Part shown: piece after piece, positions 13,601 to 25,600 of the stretch
Position numbering within the stretch: the stretch's first letter is position 1
How the letters are laid out: each line of letters opens with the position of its first letter
Source: Siphonodentalium dalli
Lineage: Eukaryota > Mollusca > Scaphopoda > Gadilida > Siphonodentaliidae
Assembly (NCBI GenBank): GCA_032622095.1
Contig: CP136069.1
Coordinates: 70,457,319-70,521,318, forward strand
DNA: 64,000 nucleotides
Reading direction: 5' to 3'
Program-made: the position numbers and the translations under genes
The notes under the pieces: generated by a model
Told to the model about the DNA's origin: nothing
The model's database searches: none
What the model saw: only the letters and a program-made list of their open reading frames with translations

Positions 13601-16600
13601 AAAATAACCATAAATTCATTGTGGCAAAAATCCCTATTTTAATGGTATTTGTCGGTTTTTATGGCCGTTTTGTGATAAAATTGACAAAAAATTAATATTC
13701 CTTGTGAAATTGGTGGTATTTGGACCAAAAAAGTCACATTTTGCTATAAAAACACGAGATTAAACACACAAAAAGCATTTTCTGTCTCCAGAAAAAGGGC
13801 AAGTCCTGCCCCCGCTCGCCCCCCTTGGTCAAGGGCAGGGGAGTCAGCTGCCCCCTCTGCCCCCCTCTTCCGGCGCCCCTGGTTGTCAAATCGTAATGTA
13901 CTGAAATTTTTATTTGTGCAATTATGGTTGAAAATCATCCACGACTATTATAACACTGCTTTTCGTTTTGGGTGTCATGTTTCACATTTAAAGATGAAAA
14001 GAAGGTACTGTTTATGTTCTCAGGTTTATGTTCACAAAGCTGTAAACTGTTGCCACACAATTAAGAAAAGACACCTTAAGAACGGCAAATGACTGGTGTA
14101 TTCGACTTAATATTATTAATTTATACGCCCGACTCAATACAGAAAGTTCATGGAAGAGATACATGTACAGCATGTTTAACCCTTTGAATGCCAGGTCGAT
14201 TTTTTGTATTAACCCATATGCCCTGTGCCAATGCATTCTCTTATATATGCGAGTCGACCATAGGTCGCCTCGCATATATAAGAGAATGCATTGGCCTAAC
14301 AATTATTATTTATTTTTTTTTACTATTTTTTACAATTTTAATAATTTATTCTTATATTCTTTAACAGACTTATTTTGTAGGTTTAGGGCCGATGAGATCG
14401 GCCCCTGGCACTCAACGGGTTAATAAATATGACCTAACCTCTGTTTATTTAAGAAATGAAAGTAGTTTGAGTGTGTTTTATTGAAGGGTATGGTGCTGTT
14501 GGCTTTGGATTACACCGAATGTGCTCAAATGGCCACAGTGCCATACTCCTCAATAAAACACACTCAAACTCAAACTATATTATTTTCTGATATTTATATA
14601 GCCTTTTCGTTGATCTATATATTTTTTAAATGCGTATATATTTAATATATTTATATAATAACGTGCATCACTGCAAGTGTTAGACCAATATGTTTTACCC
14701 TTTAGTCATCAAAGTCAACAACATATGATGTTGGTTCATGTTATGGTTTGTTTTGTTGGGAACAAGCCTTGAAATAGGGTGTCTGTCATTTGCAGAATGA
14801 GGTCCCCAGAGGGTGAATTTAGTGATGCTACCCAGCATAGCGGGCTAGTATCACCAAATTCACCCTCTGGGGACCTCATTCTGCAAATGACAGACACACT
14901 ATTTCAAGGCTTGGTTGGGAAATAACATGCATGACCCAATTGGCAGTTGACTAATCACCAAACAGGATTTAATGTAATACACGTATAAATATTTAAGGGG
15001 TATCAGCACATTGTCACTGCAAGGTACCTCCAGGTCTTGAGATAGTGTGTCTGCAATTTTCAGAATGAGGTCCCCAGAGGGTGAATTTAGTGACGCTACC
15101 CCTCACAGCAGGCTAGCATCACCAAATTTACCCTATGGGGACCTCATTCTGCCTAGGCCTCATCTTCTTGTAGATATCAATAGTCTCCAATTAACATTAT
15201 TTTTTAGTTACTTTAGTTACTGTTCAGTTTCTATATCCTCTAATCTAACTCTAATCTGCAGAAGAAAAAAAAATGCATAATCGAAGTGACTAATTGGGGA
15301 ACATCACCAAATTCAACTGGGGAACTTTAATCTGATCCTAGGTCTCCCAAAGCATTCGAGGCCTCAGCAGAATGAGGTCCCCAGAGGGTGAATTTGGTGA
15401 TGCTAGCCTGCTGTGTGGGGTAGCATCACTAAATTCGCCCTCTGGGGACCTCTTTCTGCAAATGACAGACACACTATTTCAAGGCTTGTGTGCCTGGTCA
15501 TTTAATAAATGGTCTCTATTAAACTTCGGTTTATTTCAGTGTATAAGGAAGACATCGAGGACCTGTGTACGATGAGATTCAGATCATCGTCATCAAAGTT
15601 TACAAGTTCCACAGAATCAGAGTCGGAGAATTTCCAGAGGGTTATGAATGAAAACCCAACCGGGGAGTGGAAGCGTGCTGTGATAATTCTGATGCCAGTT
15701 AGGCTCGGAGGGGAAGAACTCAATGAGATTTATACACCGTGTGTTCAGAGCATTCTAGCCCAAGATTACTGCATTGGGGTGATTGGAGGAAAACCCAAAC
15801 ATTCCTTATATTTCGTTGGATGGCAAGGTAACATCCTTAGGAAATACATGTATATGTAGTTGTTTTACTTACATGTAAAACAAAGTATGGCGGGGGATAT
15901 AGAAATGGGTTCCGATGCACGTCCATGCATACATGGGTCTGTCCATCCATCCATAACAACTTTGGAGCTCTCTGTATCAGTCATCATATAAATGTAGGTC
16001 GGATTTGAATGGTTGTTGGCATACTCATGAAACCCCATGAGGAAAGTAAATCTACATGTTTTTGGCAGAGTTTTGTAACAACTCAAATTACTCAATCCTT
16101 AGTTTGATTAATGACGGTGGGCATCCATACCATCTGTCCGTATTTCCATTTCGTGATGTAAGTGTGATATCCTGACAAACGTAATTCAAATTTAACCAAA
16201 TTTAGATCACAGCTTTTACTTGTGCATCTCTTGGATGAATTGTAAACTAGTACTGTCCAAATTATTTTCAGGAGTTTTGCCTCCTGGAGTGTTTACTGGG
16301 TGTTTATTTCACGACATATGTATCATAACTTTTAACAAACAAAATCTGATTTTGACCAAATTTGGATCATGATTTCTACTAATGAATCTCTTGTTTTGAG
16401 TTAATCATGAGAATCTGATCTATTTTCACTCATTACTGTCAGGAATATTTAAGAAATGGATGTTGATACAATTTGTGTGGGATGCAAAATCATTCCTCAC
16501 ATAAAAATGTCAGACCAACATGCATTCATTCACCATGGAATGCAACACAATCAGCATCCATTTCTTAATATATTTACACTAAACATGCAAACAAAAAGAG

Positions 16601-19600
16601 CAATTAGCACTCCTTTTGAATGATATTCTGATATTGTGTTGTAAGTTGATTCCATACAATATGAAAACAGGTTGGGGCCTCAGCGTGACATCACATGACG
16701 TGATATCAACCAACCAACGTCCTCCATTCAGGTTCCACAGAGTGAATGCATGTAGGAGTGTAAATATATTTATGTGACCCAGGGGGCATCGGGGGGAAAA
16801 TATTTCAGACACGGTATGATGATTTTTTTACCTTGGCCATTTTTTAGACCCACCCACCCCTCAACCGTAATTTTTTTCCGTTTTAGTAAGTTTATTTTCC
16901 AATCATTTTTCGACATCCAACCCCCTAAATAATGAAATAAAATTTATTCAGAACAAAATTAGAATTTTCACCACTTACTGTTTGTTTCTATCAACTACCT
17001 ATTACAGGTTGGTGTATATGATTAGCCTAGTTTGACATGGCAGTGATTGCTTATGCAATGTGTCCATGCAATTTATGTTCGGAGTGACCTAGTTTGACAT
17101 ACATGTATACGGGGTACTTAGTAATTTTACAACAAGAAACAATCTATACTGACTGTCTAAAGGCAGTTTTGATGTTAAAATTACATCATTTCTTAAGTTT
17201 TAAAGCCAAAAATAGTTGAAAACTAGAATGCACTCAGAGAGATGCCAACGTTTGCAAAAATGTAATAAAAAATAATAAAAAAATAATTTCTCTGTATTTT
17301 ACTTAATTTATTTAATTTAATCTAATTTAATGTTAGCAAAATAAGACAATTACAATCTTCAATAATTTTATTTAGGGGATAACAGTGTGGTGTTTTGTGA
17401 TTTCGGAAAGGTACATGGCGAATATACTGTGGCAAATTTAGTTAATGGGCGACAGTATATTCACCATGTACCTTTCCGAAATCACAAAACACCACACTGT
17501 TATCCCCATTCTAATGCTCTTCGAACACTTAAAAATGTTATTTAGACAAACAAATGGCTCGTACTTATCAACGAAATGTGCTGCCATAGAAAACACTCAG
17601 CCAATTCACGACTTTTTATTTTAAATTTAATGCGCTAGATAAAATATAGTCCCCCAATTACCATCGCTCTTATCGTTAAAAATACTGATAAACATGAAAA
17701 ATTGCCACCTCAAATAATAATAAATATGCACAACAATTAGTTTATGCATGTACCTGATGTCTTTTTCAGATGTTTACCACTTACAAATTGCGGTTTTGAT
17801 TTTACCGCGATCTTGAAGTTGAATTGAAACAATGGGAAATTGTTTACTCAATGCGATGTATTTCATGCCGTGTCTGTCGCGGTTTCATGTCAAGAAATTT
17901 GGTCAAATGATATCGAGACACTGACATTGGTGGGGTATAACGTTGTGGTGTTTTATATTTTCTGAAAGTACATGTATACAGGGCGAATGTACTGGAAAGA
18001 CTACTTCGCAGAACTTGTGACCTTGACCGTAAACAGTAAATACATGTTGTGCCTGGAACTACTTTTATCCAATACTATCAAGATTATTAAATATTCATAT
18101 ATTTTACTTTTAACTTGACTCATACTATTCATTACTTAGTTTTTAGCTCACCTGAGACGAAGTCTCCGGTGGAGCTATAGTCATCACTCCTCGTCCGTCG
18201 TCCGTCAGTCCGTCAACAATCATCTTCTTCTCCAGTATCATAAGGCCAAATGAGTTCATATTTGGTGTGGATGTTCCCTGCTTGACTCAGACTCAGATTT
18301 GTTAAAATAAGGTCACTGAGTCAAATAGTTGAGAAGCTAGGGCCATAACTCTTTCCCGCCATAGTAATTCTTAAAACAACTTCTTTTCAAGAACAATCAG
18401 GCCTATTTAGCTTATATTTGGTATGGAAGGTCCTTGAGTGACTGGGGGTCAGATTTGTTCAAATGGGGTCACTGGGTCAAATAGGGGCAGAATCAGGGAC
18501 ATAACTCTATTCTCCCTAGTAATTATTAGAATGACTTCTTCTCCAGAATCATCAGGCCGATTTAGCTAATATTTTGTATGGTGGGTCCTTGTGTGACTGG
18601 GGTTCAGATTTGTTCAAATGGGGTCAGTGTGTCAAATAGGGGCCGTGTCAGGAACATAAATTAAAAAAAAAAAAAAAAATTATTTTTAAAAATAATATTG
18701 TTAAATTTAAATCCTTGCTCAATTAAAAAAACAAATCACAATTCAAAATGAACCAATACAAAAATATTTTTTTCATTTTAACCCCTGATTTTTTTTAGAC
18801 ACAAAACACCCCATTCCACCCCTTTCCCTCCTCACCCCTGTCCCCACTACCACCACCCCCCCCCCCCAATCTGCGCAGCCCTGCACCCACTGCAGTCAAG
18901 AAAAATTTAATTAGAAAAACTGACACCTTGTAACATCCATAAAGTATGGTATTAGCCCCAGACAGAAAGAGTTAATAACAGTCATCAATTCAGATGTTAT
19001 CTAGCTGGCTGACAGCTAGGTGTAAACAGTCATGCTCTGTGTGTATCATTAACATATCATATCAAAACAAAATGCTGTATGTCTGACATTTGCAGAATGA
19101 GGTCCCCAGAGGGTGAATTTAGTGATGCTACTCTGCACAGTAGGCTAGCATCACCAAATACACTCTCCGGTGACCTCATTCTGCTTAGGCCTCATCTTCA
19201 GGGAAGTATACAGGTCTTAAATTGACATTTCTACTTACTTTTTCCCTTTTGTTCAGTTTCTATATTCCCTAATTTGCTGTCAGAAGATAAAATTGATAAT
19301 TGAAGTGCCCAATGGGTGCACATCACCAATTAACTGGACAACTTCAATCTGTTCCTATGTCTCCCATGACAGTTGAGGCCTAAGCATAATGAGGTCCAGA
19401 GAGGGTGAATTTGGTGATGCTAGCCCACCTTACAGGATTGCAACACTAAATTCACCCTTTAGTGACCTCATTCTGCAAAAGTCAGACACTATATTCAGGC
19501 TTGGCTGTTCCACTATTATATTCTTAACCACCACCTATCCAGTTGTACTTATTATACCCTGATTTGAAAAGAAAACTTGGGGGGGGGGGTATATTGGATT

Positions 19601-22600
19601 GAATTTGTCTGTCAGTATGTCCTCCCGTCCATCCCTCTGTTGGGATGTTTCCATCCGTCCATCAATTTTTTTGTTCTCCACATACATGTACATATTAAAG
19701 ACGAAATGGTTTATATATTTTGACTCACATTCAGATTTGTTCAAATGAGTTCATCAGGTCATATAGGTGAGAAGCCAGGGCCATAACTCTTTCCCTCCAT
19801 AGTAATTCTTCAGAAACCATCAGGCCTATTTAGCTTTTGGTATGGAGGGTCCTTTGGTGAGTGGGGTTCAGATTTGTACACGTGAGGTCATTTTTAGGAA
19901 ACTTTTGAGGAAAATCAGTTTTCTTCAACTCTTAAAATCTACCGTTTGAAATTTCTAGATGAATAGATCTCATAGATGGGGATTCACATTTGTTCAAATA
20001 AGGGCAGAGATAAGAGATTTAACTCTCAACCACCCACCCTACCTGTATGTATGCTGTTTGATACTGGTATAATAATATATAGATTCCTATTGATTTCTAA
20101 GCTGCCTGGGTGGAGGCAATGAGGCTGTAGATTTGATTTTTCAACCAGTAACAGTCCACATTTTCCTACTTCGGGTTAAACTGTTCGACCGAAATCGCCA
20201 CAAATGTTAACAGGTCTATTTTGCTGATATTTAGTATGAAGGGTTCTTTGGTGTCTGGTATTGAAATTTATTCAGATGTGGTCACCAGGTTAAATAGGGT
20301 GGGACCAGGGACATAACTGTATGTCTCTATAGTCATTCTTAAATTGTCTTCTCAAGAGAGGTTGGACTATTTAGCTTACATATAGTATGGATGATCCTTT
20401 AGTGACTGATATTCAGATTTGTTAACATCAGGTCAACCTGTTAAGAAATGACGGGGGCTATGGGGAGTTAACAATTTTGTGTTTAAAAAATCATTGAAAT
20501 ACCAAATTCATTAAAACATCTTCCTTGGAACTACCTAACTGATTAATCTGACATACATGTATGGTGTTTTGGGTCCATGGATAAATGGGCTTCAAACATG
20601 TCTAAATGGTTTTATAAAAAGGTGATTGTGAGATTGGAAATTTCCAAAAATTGAGAAAGTTTGAGATGTCGGTTGTGAAATTCCAACCCAAGACTTGGGA
20701 GTCTGGAGCCCAGTCGGGAGGGGACTTGTTGAGCTGGATGAGGGGGGGGGGGTGATCAGTAGTGAACAGTGGGCAATATCATGGTGGATATTCACCTTGA
20801 AATTACCCACTGTACACTACTGAAGCCTCTCTAGCCACATATCGTGTTTAGATCTACTTTTTTCAAAGTGCTTATGAAAAGTTCTGACTATTGTGGTCTC
20901 CAGAGTCCCAGTCTCATCAGTCTTTGCAGTCTGGTGAGCGACCCCACAGTCTTTGACTGTCTTGTTTAATGTAATCCAACATATTGGGGTGCTCCTCACC
21001 CACAGGGGGGATCTCCACACCAACTGAACTGTTTACGGACAAGGTCACAAGTTCTGCGAAGTAGTCTTACCGAATGTACTGACTGTCAATTTTCGACAAA
21101 AGCCACATCGCTGGTTTGTTTATATAGCAACGAGCTAATAACGGAAGTCAGTGCCAAGGGCGTCAACTCTATAATCTACTCTGTAACGTCGCCGGCATGT
21201 ACTGCGTAAGGGTGACGTCATGGAGTGAAATCAGTAGGGTGACACCAACATACGTACCTACGAATCTGACTGATCGCCATACTGTTGCGCGAGCGCACGT
21301 AAATATGGAGGAAATATTTTTTGGAGCTGTGGAAAAAGTTGGTTTTGTGTCCTCTTGTTCACCAACCTACCCTCTCATATGTGCCCTGTAAAAAAATGTT
21401 TGTCCCCTGTGTGACTGAAAAAAATTCTCTACCATGCCACTTTTGATTAATGTGTTTTTATATTCAGATGAGAAGCTGATTTATTTGGACCCTCATTACT
21501 GCCAGGAGTATATTGATGTCACCGAACGAGATTTCATGCATGCAGTAAGTCATGTTTAGTAGATATTTTGTTTCCATTTTTGCCCATTTTTGGCCGCTTT
21601 CATGGATTTATTATACCCCCACTTTCGAAGAAAATGGGGGGTATACTGGATTGACTGCGTCCGTCACGCTTTCTCCCTCCGTTGAGCCGTCCGTCCATCT
21701 GTCCGACCTCATAACTCGAACAACTATGAACCGATTTCAATAATTTGTTGTATGCAATCTCCTTAGGACTGCCTCTCCGCATGATGCTAATTGTGGTTCG
21801 GTCCGACTTTTTTTTTTAAAGTTACGCCTCATTTTCTACTTATTTTGACTTATAAAATTCTGTCCGACTTAATAACTTTAACAAATATGAACCGATTTCA
21901 ATAATTTTTGGTATACATGCTTCTCGCAATACCCTCTGTACATGATGCGGCTAGGGATTGGCTCAGACTGTTTTTCGTAATTACACTTCATTTTCGACTT
22001 ATTTTGACTTAGAAAATTCTGTCCGACTTAATAACTTTAACAAATATGAACCAATTTCAATAATTTTTTCTGTACAAGCTTCTTGTTCAGTTTGAATCAG
22101 AAGGAAACTTGGTCTACTATTCACCCTTTCATGACTGGAACTGAGCTGGTGCAGCATTACAGATCCTGTGCCAGTGCATTCTCTTATATATGTGAATCTC
22201 TCATATGGAGCGTCACGTATATAAGAGAATGCACTGGCTTACAAGGTCATGGTAAATATTGTTAGGCCAATATATTCTCTTATATATGCAAGGCTACCTA
22301 TGTGAGACTCACATATATAATAAGAGAATGCATTGGCACAGGGTATTCACAAAATTTCAGGAAGATCCAGTCATGGTGGGGTTAATGGTATTAAAGATGG
22401 TCTATCTCTTTGTAAACATGGGTTATATAGTTACAGGGGTATCAAATATTATATATGATTCGAAATGTCCGGAAATGCTTCTATCGAAAATAAAGTCAAT
22501 ATTAATTGTTAGAAGCATTTCCGGACATGGGTCTTCAATTCATGTTTATTATTGTATACCCATGAAACTATTTCAAAATTGTTATATGAAGAGACAATCC

Positions 22601-25600
22601 ATCTTTTAATGGGCTCACTGGCACAATAAAATTATTTTCTGGTAAAGAAAATGTATCAATCTTATGGTGTCAAATTGGACTGTGAATCTTTTTAAGTCGT
22701 TACATAACAATTAAAAACCTCAATCGACACATAATATATGTGTGTTTGTATATTTTTCTATTATAGACATACCTCTCAAGCCGGGAAATATTGTGTCTCA
22801 CATTTGCAGAATGAGGTCCCCAGAGGGTGAATTTAGTAACACCACCCCACACAGCAGCAGGCATCACTAAATTCACCCTCTGGGGACCTCATTCTGTTTA
22901 GACCTCACCTTCTGGGCAGTAGCTATAGTCTAAAATTAACATTGGTTTTAGTTACTTTCTCCCTTCTGTTCAGTTTCTATATCCCGTAGTTTGCAGAAGA
23001 TAAAATGCATAATCGAGGTGACTAATGGTGAACATCGCCAACTTCAACTGGGGAACTTCAGTATGATCTTAGGTCTCCCATAGCAGTAGAGACCTCAGCA
23101 GATTGAGGTTCCCAGAGGGTGAATTTGGTGATGTACCCTGACGTGCGGGATAGGGTCACTAAATTCACCCTCTGGGGACCTCATTCTGCAAATGACTGAC
23201 ATATTATTTCAAGGTTTGTTACCACTGTATGTCTCCCAGAAAGAACCAAGTTACAACACCTCCCAACAAATGCTACATGTAATGCCCTAAATAATCGACT
23301 CCTTAACCACAGCAGAATTACGGGTAATTTTTCAGAGGATTTAGTCAGATATATGGCTTGTTGCCATTCATCAGAAAGCTCTCAGAGCTTTCCGATGAAT
23401 GGCAACAAGGGAATATGGCTTGTTGCCATTCATCAGAAAGCTTTCACTGACTAAATCCTGAAAAATTACCCATAATTCTGCTGTGGTTAAGGAGTCAATT
23501 ATGTAGGGCATTACTATATAAACATGCCAGTGTAATTAATCTCTTTCTGTTCCAGACGTATCACTGCATGTCTCCCAGAAAGATTTCGTTCAGTAAAATG
23601 GATCCTAGTTGCACAATTGGATTCTTCTGTCGGAACAAAGATGAGTTCCGGAAGTTTGTACGTCAAACGGAGGAGGTAAGATATTACATAAGATTACCAG
23701 GCCTGTGCTCACCAGAAAATTATTTTGGCCATTTCCGAATTTGTTTGGTAATTTTTCAAATAATTTGGTCAAATTGAAAAACCAAAATATATGATCATTG
23801 AGAAAACTGAAACTAAATATAACAGATTGTAATTCAAGTTCAGGATTTGTCATTAACCATTTACGGTCTGTAAAATCGGCCCTAAGTATGCTTAAGCATG
23901 CTATAGCGAATTTAAAAACAAACTGGATAAAACCTTAGGGGCATGTTATAACTCAAAACTATCACCAAGTATTCATAGTAATAATTTTGATGCCCATGAA
24001 AAACGTAAAATTCCCTGGCACTAAACCTACAAAATAAGTCTGTTGAAGAATATAAGAACAAATTATTAAAATTGTAAAAAATAATAACAAATGATGAAAA
24101 ATTGTTAGGCCAAATCCATTCTCTTATATATGCGAGGCGACCTATGGTCGACTCGCATATATAAGATAATGCATTGGCACAGGGTATATGGGTTGATACA
24201 AAAATCGGACCTGGCACTGAAAGGGTTAAGCATGCATTCTGATTAGTGGAGAGCTGCTAATTTTAGTTTTTGATTCACTACTGTAATGCCCTAAATAATC
24301 GACTCCTTAACCACAGCGGAATTATGGGTAACTTTTCAGGATTTAGTCGGAGCTTTCTGATGAATGGCAACAAGCCATATTTCCAACTAAATCCTGAAAA
24401 ATTAACCATAATTATGCTGTTGTTAAGAGTCGATTATTTAGGGCATTACTGTAGCATTGCCCACTGACAGGTGAACAATTTTTGATGGAGCATGTTTTGA
24501 TTGACAATTGATGCACGTCAAATACGTAACTGTGTAGCCATGAGTCACGTAATCCAGTTCCACCAGAAATTGTTTACTGTAGATACGAAGCTGTTCAAAC
24601 ATTGTTCCGAGTAAACCCTTGGAAAGTAGGGCCCTGCAAGTCAGGTATTTTCATTTCAAATCTCGAATCGAATCGGCCAAGTGATTCCGAATCATATTGA
24701 ATCTCGAATTGAATCATTGCATCAGGCGTATCATTGAGTGGCCGTACCAGTGCCAAATTGCTCACTTCATAACAACGATAAGTAATCATCAGTATACAAT
24801 GTAAATATTATCTATAAACGGATCGAGTGCATATCAAATACAGCTGCATGCAGTTCAACATATATATGAATGTTTGCCAGATAAGTTACATCAGTCTTAC
24901 AACAATTCGGTGGTATATAGTATTGCTCTGTCGATGACAGTATTATTTGTATGTTTGGTCTTTCATTGCTATCATAATACATCTTTGCGAAAAAGCAATG
25001 TGGTCTGTTGAACTAATGAGAATGCAACTGGATTTATCATGTTTATGAATACTGGATTAGTCGGCCCTGATTCAAGTCGGTCCAAAAACCCAGGAGAAGT
25101 CGGCCTCATGCAAATTAAGTCAATCCCGCATTTAAATTAGAATTTTGACAACTACTTTCTTTGCATCACATCTATCTGGCTCTCAATTGTCCCATAGCTG
25201 ATGTTTACTTAACCCTTTACCCAACAGAAGGGCCCTGTGCCAATGCATTCTCTTATATATGCGAGTCGACCATAGGTCGCCTCGCATATATAAGAGAATG
25301 CATTGGCTTAACACATTAAAAATTATAAAATTGTTAAAGAATGTAAGAAAAAATGGTAAAAAGTATTAAAAAAAGATTTTTTTTAGGCCAATGCATTCTC
25401 TTATATATGCGAGGCGACCTATGGTCGACTCGCATATATAAGAGAATGCATTGGCACAGGGCATAACTGTAACTATCACAGTGTGGTCAAGGAGCCGGTT
25501 CCAATGATATCCATATTTGTATGGTTCTATTGAGACAGACCGAAGATATTTTAGGCTGTTGAAGCTTTATTTGGCCGGTTGTGGCCGGTTTGTTGGGTAA

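Noticed and set aside
24662-24730. GAATCGAAT-rich stretch as a separate element
   Set aside because: No terminal repeats or second copy found, so a boundary cannot be supported.
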